Of a stretch of 64,000 bases of DNA, positions 53,983-64,000 are shown piece by piece. Both the position numbers and the translations under genes were made by a program. Where the stretch lies: positions 44,951,453-45,015,452 of the forward strand of contig NC_088867.1 of NCBI RefSeq assembly GCF_032884065.1, written 5' to 3'. Position 1 is the first letter of the stretch, and each line of letters opens with the position of its first letter. The notes under the pieces are model-generated. The model worked only from the letters and a program-made list of their open reading frames with translations. It was not told the origin of the DNA and ran no database searches. This DNA comes from Artemia franciscana. Lineage: Eukaryota; Arthropoda; Branchiopoda; Anostraca; Artemiidae.

Positions 53983-56230
53983 CAGCTATAAGACAAGCGA
54001 CGACGAGAATCAATATATACAAGCCTGTCTTGTGCCGAGTGCCGGGTCCCGGCCTCTAGATGTCCGGGCCCGGAAAACGAATCAAAAACGACAATGAAGA
54101 TCAAAGAAATATACGATTGCAAGACATGAGTCAAAGAGGATCAAAATGAATGTGAAGAGCAAAGAAATATGCGGTTAGAAAATAAGCGACAGTGAGAATA
54201 CAAAAAGTCAAAAACAAAAGTGAAGGACAAAGAAATGTGTGGTTACAAGAAATGCGTCAAAGAGAATTAGAACGAACCGAATCAAGATGAAGAGCAAAGA
54301 AATATGTGCTAGAAGATATACGACAGCAAGAAAAAACAAATATGCGATTAGATGATACGAGGCAATGAGAATTACAACAATCCAAAAATGACACTGAAGA
54401 ACAAGGAAATATGCGGCTTTAAGACATGCGACGAGGATCAGAACAAATCAAAAATGAGAGTGAAGAACATAGAAATATGCTATTAAAAGACATGCGACAG
54501 CGAGAATCATAACGAGTCAAAACGGAAGTGAAAAAAAAAAGGAACATGCAATTAGAAGATATGTGACAAACGACAATCACAACGAATAAAAAACGAAACT
54601 GACCCTCATGACATAAAACTAAAGAATAACGCGATGGTTATGCTAACGCGCGATAAGAAAATCAAATAGATACAAGCCTGCCGCGAAAGCGAAAAACAAA
54701 GAAATATATGGTTACAAGACATGTGACAACGCGGATCAGAAGGAATCAAAATGAAAGTGAAGAACAAAAAAATATTCAGTTAAAAGATATGCGACAGCGA
54801 GACTCACAACGAGTCAAAAACAAAAGTGAAAAACAAAGGAATATGCGGTTAGAAGAAATAAGCAGCCACAAGAAATGCGACAACGAGAATCAGAACGAAT
54901 CAAAAATGGAAGTGAAGAGCAAAGAAATATGCAGTTAAAAGATACGCGACAGCGAGACTCACAACGAGTCAAAAACAAAAGTGAAAAACAAAGGAATATG
55001 CGGTTAGAAGATATGCGACAACAACAATCACAAAGAATAAAAAACGAAAGTGGGACCCCATGACTTAAAACTAAAGGATAACGTGATGATTATGCTAATA
55101 CACAATTAAAGAATCAAATAGATACAAGCCTGCCGCCAAAAGCAAAAAAAAAGAAATATACGGTTACAAGCCATGCGACAACGAGGATCTGAACGAATCA
55201 AAAACGTATTTTTAGAACAATGAAGCATGCGGTTATATCAGAATGTGCTAAAAATGACAGTGACAAACAAAGAATTAGGCGATGAGAAGACAAGCGACAG
55301 CCAGAGTCCAAAAGCGCCAAAAATGAAAGTGAAGAACAAAGAATTGCACGGTTGGAAGACATGCAAAAGCAGGTATCAGAATGTGTCAAAAATGAAAGCG
55401 ATGAACAAAAAATTGTAGAGTTACAAGACAAGCAACGTCGAGAATCAGGCGGCCAAAAATGAAAGTGAAGAAGAAAAAAGTATTTGGTTAGCAGAACAAT
55501 GCCTTCGTAATCTATTACGCCAACAAACTGTGGCGCAAAACCCAGTACAAACCACAAAGATGCCATAAATTACGCAAGTATTAATAACAAGTCATTGGCA
55601 CACTTCAACGTTGAATGTGTTCACTGTGGAGCCCTTCATTTTCCCGAACAAAGAATAGCTAACAAATGTGATTCGTTTGGAGATTGCTGCTTGCTTGGTC
55701 GAAATGATTGCCATCTCCACAATTTCCCAATAAATTGGTTTGTCTTTTCTTAGGGCGTCACTTGCTCTCTAAAGAATTCGACAAAAGAATCCGAAATGTG
55801 AACTCATGTTTTGTTTTAGCTTCACTCAACATAAGCGAAGAACGAACTACCAATAGTCATAATGTTTTCAGCTTCAAAGTAGCTCGACAAATTCATCACA
55901 AGGCCAATTTAGCAGCACATCCATCACAGACCCCTATAGGTGATTTTGAATAATCTTCATACGGCCAAATGTACTTTTTAGACCCTGATAAAGCTGTTGA
56001 AGAACGCCTTACACATCCTTTAAATTACGGGATCTCCCGTAACCTAATTGATCTCTTGGAAAAAATATTGCGAGAAACAAACAAATATGCAAAGTTAACA
56101 TGAAAATGCGAGAAGTGGAAAATGACGTAAATCAACGTGCTGCTTCACTGGGACAACAACCTCGGTTATAAGGCAAGCAACGATGAGAATCAATATACAC
56201 AAACTTGTCGCGTAGCCGGATCGGGGACCG
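53983..56230 (+). mobile_element. Helitron N-terminal region, decayed
   Basis: From 55575 the translation in shifting frames follows the conserved N-terminal part of Helitron Rep/helicase proteins. It reads HFNVECVHCGALHFPEQR, FGDCCLLGR, then EFDKRIRNVNSCFVLASLNI, FSFKVARQIHHK, YGQMYFLDPDKAVEERL and LIDLLEKILRETNKYA. Known Helitrons read C-x-x-CGA-x-H(W/F), F-x-x-CC-x-x-G, F-x-x-NIR-x-YNS-x-x-A(F)-x-S and QLY-x-x-D in this order. Upstream lie charged repeats. The Rep HUH and helicase domains are absent. A ~70-bp stretch (ataag.caagc.acga.gagaatcaatata.acaa) occurs at both 53985 and 56168 as direct repeats. Confidence 0.8.
54070..55470 (+). repeat. ~69-bp repeats coding a charged coiled-coil, nested in a ~465-bp duplication
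   Basis: The cleanest frames (54708-54938 and 54875-55063) repeat a 23-residue unit close to MRQRESERIKNESEEQRNMR plus LED. It is extremely rich in E, R, K, Q and N and fits a helical coiled coil. Such arrays precede the Rep region in many arthropod Helitrons. A larger unit, including 'gataacg.gatg.ttatgctaa', recurs at 54601 and 55066, about 465 bp apart. Frame changes are frequent. Confidence 0.75.
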
Positions 56231-56780
56231 GCGGCGAAGCCGAAGGTCTCCCGGTACTATATATATTTGTTTAGAATGTATAAAGAATAAATATCGTTTA
56301 CCATCCTTTAGAATTAGAAGCTTTGAGACCAAACTAATATGGGTTAACTGCATCAATTTTAGTGACCAATTTTCAAACTATATTCAAACACATAATTATT
56401 GGGTCAGGTTATATTTTAAAAATATTTCATTGTCAATATATCATTATTGCAAAAGGTCATAATCAAAACTTATTTTCTTCACTTATTTTATTGTATTTTC
56501 TTCAAAGGCAATAGTAGTAATACGATGCTGTGACGCAAACTCTGATGGGAGTTCTAAACCCTGTATACAAGCCACCCCACAGACAACACAGCGCTGAACA
56601 CAGGATCTGCAGATCATAGTTTTGGACAACCCTCGTTTGAACAAGAGCTAAGAGCTCATATGGCACTTGTGACGAGGCAAGAAGAGCTAAGAGCCAAGAG
56701 ATCATATGGTATGAGCTCTAACAACATTCTATGAATCAATAGATTGATTTAAAAAGGAAAATAAGAGGCTTAATGCCGGT
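56231..56780. other. No gene seen
   Basis: AT-rich. Contains no recognised repeat or frame. Confidence 0.45.
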
Positions 56781-56783
56781 CAG

Positions 56784-58400
56784 GATTTAAAATAAGAGCT
56801 CTGAGTCACGATGTTCTTCTAAATATCAAAATTCATTAAGATCCGATCACCCACTCGTAAGTTATAAATATCTAATTTTTTCTAATTTTTCCTCTCTCTT
56901 TAGCCCCCCAGATGGTCGAATCTGGGAAAACGACTTTATCAAGTCAAATTGTGTATCTCCCTGACACGCCTACCAATTTTCATCGTCCTAGCACGTCCAG
57001 AAGCACCAAACTCGCCAAATCACTAAGCCCCTCCCCCAAAGAGAGCGAATCCAGTACGATTCTGTCAATCACGTATCAAGGACATTTGCTTATTCTCTCC
57101 ACCAAGCTTCATCACGATTCCTCCACTCCAAGTGTTTTTCCAAGATTTCCCCCTCCAACTCCCCCCAGTGTCAAAAGATCTGGTCGGGATTTGAAATAAG
57201 AGCTCTGAGACATGAATTCCTTCTAAATATCAAATTTCATTAAGATCCGATCACCTATTCGTAAGATAAAAATACCCAAATTTTCACGTTTTCCAAGAAT
57301 TCCGGTTTCCCCCTCCAACTCCCCCCAATGTCACAGGACTTGGTCGGAATTTAAAATTAGAGCTTTAAAGCACAAGATCCTTCTAAATATCAAATTTCAT
57401 TAAGGTCTGGTCACCCTTTCGTAAGTTACAAATACTTAAATTTTCAAAATTACCCCCCCCCAACTCCACCAAAGAGAGCAGATCCGGTCCGGTTGTGTCA
57501 GTCACATATCTTAGACAGGTTTCTATTCTTCCCATCCAGTTTCATCCTGATCTCACCGCTTTAAGTATTTTCTAAGATTTCCAGTCCCCCCAACTGCCCT
57601 CCCACCAATTACGCTTGATCCGGTTGAGATTTAAAATAAGAGATCTGAGTTACGAGGTCCTTCTAAATATGAAGTTTCATGAAGATCCAATCACTCCTTC
57701 GTAAGTAAAAAATACGTCATTTTTTCTTATTTTTCAGAATTAACCCCTCCCCAATAGAGCGGATCCGTTCCAATTATGTAAATCACGTATCTAAGACTTC
57801 TGCTTATTTTTCCCACCAAGTTTCATCCCGATCCCTCCAATCTAAGCGTTTTCCATGATTTTAGGTTCCCCCACCCCAAACTCCCCCAATGTCACCAGAT
57901 CCGGTTGGGATTTAAAATAAGAGCTTAGAGACACAATATCCTTCTAAATATCGAATTTCATTGAGATCCGATCACCCGTTCGTAAGTTAAAAATATCTCA
58001 TTTTTTCTAATTTTTCCGAATTACTTTCCCCCAACTACCCCAAAGAGAGCGGATCCGTTCCGGTTATGTCAATCATGTATCTAGGACTTGTGTTTATTTT
58101 TCCCACCAAGTTTCATCCCGATCCCTCCACTCTAAGTGTTTTCCAAGTTTTAGGTTTCCCCCTCCCAAATCCCCCCCAGTGTCACCAGATCCGGTCGGGA
58201 TATAAAATAACAGCTTTGAGACATGATATCCTTCCAAATATCATATTTCATTAAGATCTGATCAACCGTGGGAGAAAGATTTGAAATTTGAGCTCTAAGA
58301 CACGATATCGTTCTAAATATCAAATTTCATTGAGATCCGATCATCCGTTCGTAAGTTAAAAATACCTCATTTTTTCTAATTTTTCAGAATTACTCCCCCC
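56784..58400 (+). repeat. ~280-bp tandem array related to element B
   Basis: The phrase 'gg.atttaaaataagagctctgag' occurs at 56784, 57189, 57347, 57628, 57909, 58199 and 58278, mostly ~280-290 bp apart with some deleted units. Each unit contains 'atcaaatttcattaagatccgatcacc', 'gtaagttaaaaatacctcatttt', a C-rich block, 'gagcggatccg.tc.ggttatgtcaatca' and 'caccaagtttcatcccgatcc'. The inside of element B (42254-43253) has the same blocks on the other strand. Confidence 0.88.
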
Positions 58401-58984
58401 CCCCCAACTACGCTCTAATTATGAATGACACCCGGCTTTCGAGCCAGTCGGGGATGTTATGTGAATAGTTTGAATATGTATAGTTAAAGAATAATAAAGA
58501 ACTTGAACTTGAAGAAGTGTTCAACATGCTTAGAACCCATATATGAAAATGCTTTGAAGTTTTGCTGGGTTGGACACGCTGAACCAGAAAATGATTTTTG
58601 TATAACCTGATAAAAACACGCTTCAAACCCGGTTTCTTATACCCGGACTCTACTGTTCCGTAGTTTATAAGTCAATTAGTACCAGGGACTTTTTTTTGAG
58701 AGATGAAGACTTCAAAAATGCACAACGCGTAAAAAGAGGTCACGGGACCTTATACTTGTTCCTGTAAAAAAGACGTAGCAAGTGATGCGTCGACGTGACG
58801 CCCTATGCGCCAGCAATAGCTCTAGAGGATCCTTTTCTTTTTTTTGAAAAGAGGCTAAATTTCTAAGGAGAATAATGGTAAACAGTTGCCATTTTTAATA
58901 TATAGTCTTGAAAGTGTAAGCAGGTCCCTCTATGTAAGGAACTATTTCTGAATGTAGAAATTGAATTGTAGGCTAGTTAAATAA
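58401..58984. other. Possible LINE 3' tail, otherwise empty
   Basis: At 58430-58520 'gttaaagaataataaagaacttgaacttgaa' resembles the 3' end of a LINE on the plus strand. No coding sequence precedes it. Nothing else was recognised. Confidence 0.4.
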
Positions 58985-60724
58985 TTAAATAATAAAAAAA
59001 ACAAGTTTTTTCAACTGAAAGTAAGGAGCGACATTAAAACTTAAAACGAACAGATATTACTTCGTATATGTAAGGGGCTGCTTCCTCATCAACACCCCGC
59101 TCTTTACGCTAAAGTTTGACTCTTTCTCTACACTCTTCTTTTTAAAACAGTAAAAAACTTTAGCGTAAAGAGCGGGGCGTTGATGAGGAAGCAGTCCCTT
59201 TCATATACGAAGTAATTTCTGTTCGTTTTAAGTTTTAATGTCGCTCCTTACTTTCAGTTGAAAAAACTTGTTTTTTTTATTATTTAATTTCTGAACGTTT
59301 TTGAATCAATACATGTTTTGATTTTGGCTCTCCGCAGAGGAATAATTAAAACCAAATTTGCATATTTTTTTTTTTTTTTTTTTGGCTAAATGGCTTTCTC
59401 ATAATTTTGATCGAATGATTTTGAGAAAAAAAGTGCGGGGGAGGTAGTCTAGTTGCCCGCCAATTTTTTGGTTAATTAAAAAGGCAACTAGAACTTTTAA
59501 TTTTTTACGAATCTTTTTATTAGTTAAAGATATACGTAACTTGTAAATTAGCTTACGTAAAGAACTTTTTATTCTCATGTTTTTATTACATATATGAGAG
59601 GGTTCGCCCCCTCGTCAGTACCTCTCTCTTTACACTAAATCTTAAATTTTGTCCCAATCCATTAAGAATGATCCCTGAATCACAAAAGCCGTAGAATAAA
59701 TACTTGACATTACTAAAAATGCTTTAGCGTAAAGAGCGAGGTAATAGGAGGAGGTGAGCCCCTCATATGGGTAATAATTTCTGTTTGTTTTAAGTTTTAA
59801 TGCTGCTCCTTACTTCCAGCTGAAAAAAAAACTTTTTCATATTTATTTTTTCAATGTTTTTTTTTTTTTTTTTAATAATGCTAGTAAATCCTGCGCTCCC
59901 TTCATGGAAATTTTCTTCCCCCATGACAAATTCCTCGATGGAAAGTTCCTCCAGCATATCCCCCTCTTCTCAACCCCTCCCCCAACCAAAAACTCCTCCT
60001 GAAAACGCCTGTACACTTCCCAATAGCCATTACTATGTGTAAGCACTGGTCAAAGTTTGTAACTTGTAGCCCCACCCACGGGGACTGTGGGGGAGTAAGT
60101 CGTCCCCAAAGACATAGTTATAAGGTTTTTCGACTACGCTGAATAAAATGGCTATCTCAGAATTTTGATCCGTTGACTTCGGGAAAATAATTAGTGTGGG
60201 AGGGGGCTTAGGTGCCCTCCAATTTTTTTGGTCACTTAAAAAGGGCGCTAGAACTTTTCATTTCCGTTAGAATGAGCCCTCTCGCAACATTCTAGGACAA
60301 CTGGATCTATACGATCACCCCTGGGAAAAAAAAACAACAAACAAATAAACACGCATCCGTGATCTGCCTTCTGGCAAAAAATACAAAATTCCACATTTTT
60401 GTAGATAGGAGCTTGAAACTTCTACAGTAGGGTTCTCTGATACGCTGAATCTGATTATGTAATTTTCGTTAAGATTCTGTGACTTGTAGAGGGTGCTTCC
60501 CCCTATTTTCTAAAATAACGCAAATTTTCTCAGGCTCGTAACTTTTGATGGGTAAGACTAAACTAGATGAAACTTATATATTTAAAATCAGCATTAAAAT
60601 GTGATTCTTTTGATGTAGCTATTGGTATCAAAATTCCAATTTTGATCCAAAATTTCAATTTTTAGAGTTTTGGTTACTATTGAGCCGGGTCGCTCCTTAC
60701 TACAGTTCGTTACCACGAACTGTT
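58985..60724 (-). mobile_element. Family A element, copy 7 (reverse orientation)
   Basis: Ends at 60724 with GTTACCACGAACTGTTTG; its last ~420 bp match the left arm of copy 4 in reverse. Running leftwards it holds the 'gactatgctgaa.aaaatggctatctca' block, the G/C-rich block, the hairpin arms and the 'gaacgtttttgaat' block, up to the palindrome at 59001-59271. The opposite terminal repeat is missing. Confidence 0.8.
59001..59271. repeat. 117-bp inverted repeat with 37-bp spacer
   Basis: Arms at 59001-59117 and 59155-59271 are nearly perfect complements of equal length (from acaagttttttcaactgaaa to ctttacgctaaagttt and back). RNA or single-stranded DNA from here would form a hairpin of over 100 bp. 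Confidence 0.92.
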
Positions 60725-62804
60725 TGATGTGTGAATCATAAATGTGTTGCGATGTATTTTAAATAAATTTGTTTCCATTAATATTAGCTATAATTACTTT
60801 TACTTTGTGTTAATTCATTTTCAATATGCTCTCATCTGGAGTTGCTCATATTCATTCAAAAATAAAAAAAAAACAGGATAATTTTTTTTATTATTATTTA
60901 GCCCATTTTTTCAAGATAAGTACAGCGTCCATGTATGAATGAATAAATGACTTTCATCGAGAAAATAGTCATAACTATACAAAAAAAAGCAATTTCCCTA
61001 ACAGTAAAGGTTAGGCCTACATCTATTCAGTAATGATCAAATTGTGTGATCAAAATGATGTTCAATGTGACTGATCAAACCGCAAAACTGATTTATGATG
61101 TTTTTTATTTTTCATCAGTATGATACTAAATAATTTTATTGTCATTAATAAGATACTAAATAATTATAAATGGTATTTGTTCATTTTTAAGCGTTCATCA
61201 TTAGTATTTCGCATTATATTTTTTGTATACACGGTCTACCTCATTGAAAGCCTGATTGTAGCAGCACGATATCAATTATGGAAATAGTTCTCTTCTTGGA
61301 TTTAACTTTTTTCCCATTCAAATTGAGAAACTTTATATTAATATTTGTCTTTTTATACTGCTCGCATTGGAGCTGGCAGGGACAGCGGACCCGATACGTC
61401 AACCAAGAATGGGAGCAGTTATTTTAATAGCCCATGAAATATACAAAAATGCCGCTTAAAGTGGCATTCTGCTCTGTGATAAAACCCGAAACCCCTTCAT
61501 TAAGCCTTGAAAGGCATAAATATATCGAAATTTTTTATCAGAAGATACTTTTTTCATCTATTATTTGACTAAAAAATGGCCATTTTGAGAAAATCATCAA
61601 CTTCTGAACGTTTTGAAAGCCAAATATAATACAGGAGGAGAAACCGAGCCAACCAATAGAATAATTCCGAGTTAACAATGGAGACCAAGAATCTCACGTT
61701 GACAGAAAATGTCACGTAAGGTTTTTGAATTAACATAGCTAAATTCACATTTTTTCTTTTTTAAATATTATCAAAAAGAGAATACTCAAACGGGCTATAA
61801 ACTTTCCAAATTATTCACTGTTTTATCGCAATACACCAGGGACAAAGGAAAGGGAAATTGGGGCCCGGTTCCCCTCCCTCTCACCCGACATATTGAATAT
61901 TCACAATTTTCTGGGTACTTCTTGTTCAAAGTATCATACAAAAAAAATGACATTATCCCCCTCCCTCGGATAAAGTTCTGCGAAACTGCCAGCAATAAAT
62001 TGTTTCGCTTCACACACGCGAATAAAGATTCAAGCAAATATGACTAATAACGTAATTCCATGAAACCAAACAAGCTTTATTTGAATTGTAATTGATAATC
62101 TAAGCACAAATCTATCAGTAAGTGAAGAGGAATACTTGACTCAAAAACTCTTGATCATAATAATCAAAGACAAGTCCTTGGAAAAGCTAAGACACTTTAG
62201 CAAGTCATTTAAAACAAACAATTTAACAAATATTTAACATTTATAATTATTTAATAATTATTTAATCATTTAACAATTAAAATAAATATTATTTTATATT
62301 CAAAATATATTTTTATTATTAGCAACGTAACCCAACATGACAAATCTATATAATTTTCCATAGAGCTTTAGACGAATGAATCTACCATATTTAATTAAGA
62401 TATCCATTATTAGTAATTTTGATAATCAATAAATCAATAAGTAATCAATAAGCAAAGTATGGCTTGTCAAGTCGATTATTCGCTTGATAGCAATCAAAGT
62501 TAAAGCTGGCTCTGGAAGTCTTTTAAACAACTAAGGCTCTTTAGCACGTATCGTAAGATATCTTTTTATTTCTTCTTCAAGGGGAGAATATGATCTACGG
62601 AAAGTAAGGATCAATATCTGGGGAAAAGGAATAATTGTAAAAAAAAACAAATAAAGCGACTATTGACACCAATCATTGTCAGGAAAATAAACATAGGGAG
62701 AAAAATCAAATGGATATAGGCTACCCATAAAATTAGTCTTGTGTCCCTAAGCTATTTGAAATTGAATATCAGACATCAGATTGGGAAGAAAAAAGTTTAA
62801 TTTT
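60725..62804. other. No gene seen
   Basis: AT-rich sequence. A minus-strand frame at 61795-62037 has no recognised relatives. At 62225-62300 there is a short ATTTAAC/ATAATTATTTAA-type low-complexity stretch. Confidence 0.5.
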
Positions 62805-62807
62805 TCA

Positions 62808-64000
62808 AACAGTTCGTGGTAACGAACTGTAGTAAGGAGTGACCCGGCTCAATAGCAACCGAAACTCTAAAAAAAGGAATTTCGATGCTAAGAGATATAT
62901 AAAAAGAATCGGATTTTTACGCTGATTTTAAATATATAAGTTTCATCAAATTTAGTCTTTTTCATCAAAAATTACGAGCCTGAGAAAATTTGCCTTATTT
63001 TGGAAAATAGGGGAAAACACCCCCTAAAAGTCATAGGACCTTAACGAAAATCACACCATCGCATTCAGCGTATCAGAGAACCCTATAGAAAAAATTTCAA
63101 GGTCCAATCTACAAAAATGTGGAGGACAAATCACGGGTGCGTGTTTATTTGTTTGTTTCTTTGTTTGTTTTTTTTGTGTTTTTTCCCCAGGGGTTCCCCA
63201 GAAATGAAAAGTTCTAGTGCCCTTTTTAAGTGACAAAAAAAATTGGAGGGCACCTAGGCTCATTTTTTCCCCAAAGTCAACGGATCAAGATTTTGAGATA
63301 GCCATTTTGTTCCGCATAGTCGAAACCCATAATAACTATGTCTTTGGGGATGACTTACCCCCCCCCCACAGTCCCTGGGGGAGGGGCTGCAAGTTACAAA
63401 CTTTGACCAATGTTTACATACAGTAACGGTTATTGGAAAGTGTACCGACGTTCTCAGGGGGATTTTCTTGGTTTGGGTGTGGGGTTCAGGGAAGGGGGTT
63501 ATATGGGAGGATCTTTCCTTGGAGGAATATTTCATGGGGGAAGAGAAATTCAATGAAAAGGGCGCAGGATTTTCTAGCATTACTATTAAAAAAAATGAAA
63601 ATATAAACATGATTTTTTTTTTCAATTGAAAGGAAGGAGAAGCATTAAAACTTAAAACGAACGGAGATTATTACGCATATGAGGGGTTCTAAAAATACTT
63701 CAGCATAAAGAGCGAGGTATTTAGGAGGAGATAAATACTTCGCTCTTTATGCTAAATTATTTTTAGTAATTTCAACTATTTATTCTACGGCCTTTCTGAT
63801 CCAGGGGTCATTATTAAAGAATTGGGACAAAACTTAGGATTTAGTATGAAGAGCGAGGTATTAACGAGGGGACAAACCCCCTCACATATATAATCAAAAA
63901 TATAAGAATATATAAGTTTTCTACGTAAGTTAATTCTTAAGTTACGTATATTTTTTACTAATAAAAACGTTCGTTAAAAATTAAAAGTTCTAGTTGCCTT
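62808..64000 (+). mobile_element. Family A element, copy 8 (runs off the window)
   Basis: Starts CAAACAGTTCGTGGTAACGAACTG, an intact palindromic terminus, and follows copy 4 in order: 'aattacgagcctgagaaaattt', 'agatagccattttgttc', the G-rich block, hairpin arms at 63640-63760 and 63840-63890, and 'gttctagttgcctt' at the window edge. It is the best-preserved left end in the window. Confidence 0.85.

Noticed and set aside
60705-60724. Hairpin at the end of family A as a Helitron 3' terminus
   Set aside because: The palindrome is at both ends as part of long inverted repeats and there is no CTRR end, unlike Helitrons.

Overview
The window is eukaryotic: AT-rich, intron-bearing, and mostly made of transposons and tandem repeats. 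The host gene that can be read (a Mitf/TFE-type bHLH-leucine zipper factor) and the style of the repeats point to an arthropod, most likely a crustacean. Brine shrimp (Artemia) is my best guess, from general recollection of its repeat style rather than from a search. A run of exactly 100 N at 26243-26342 marks an assembly gap.

Host genes. On the minus strand, three exons give the C-terminal half of a Mitf-like gene: the HLH/leucine-zipper exon (22524-22359), a second exon (19144-19023) and the terminal exon with the stop codon (15731-15525). The 5' part of the second exon is present three times in tandem, and both extra copies stop at the same codon. The second exon also does not keep one frame from end to end. 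A further minus-strand exon with good splice sites lies at 52467-52334; its product is not recognised. The basic-region exon of Mitf was not found and may lie in or beyond the gap.

Mobile elements, left to right: a 5'-truncated RTE-type LINE (0.77-1.9 kb); a hAT transposase C-terminal remnant (3.0-3.35 kb); family A, a non-coding repeat with roughly 400-bp terminal inverted repeats that begin in a 20-nt palindrome (copies at 4.2, 6.4, 20.3, 22.9, 25.0, 30.1, 59.0 and 62.8 kb); a decayed LINE reverse transcriptase (7.9-8.5 kb); a nearly whole Penelope-like element with RT and GIY-YIG domains (11.3-14.6 kb); a tRNA-derived SINE beside the gap; LINE tails at 27.7, 48.2 and 52.6 kb; a near-complete RTE LINE with a 975-codon ORF (44.1-47.8 kb); and a decayed Helitron N-terminal region (54-56.2 kb).

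The most striking object is a 12-kb inverted structure at about 40.04-52.23 kb. Its ends are inverted copies of one another, and behind each end lies a tandem array of a ~132-bp unit in opposite orientation, as in Foldback/Galileo elements. It has been invaded by a 1.0-kb element (42.25-43.25 kb) and by the RTE LINE. A copy of its left end plus 480 bp of flank also sits at 32.0-32.9 kb. Other tandem arrays are a ~275-bp array at 16.5-17.9 kb, an exact 80-bp array at 47.8-48.15 kb and a ~280-bp array at 56.8-58.4 kb. No rRNA, functional tRNA, CRISPR or prokaryotic feature was seen.
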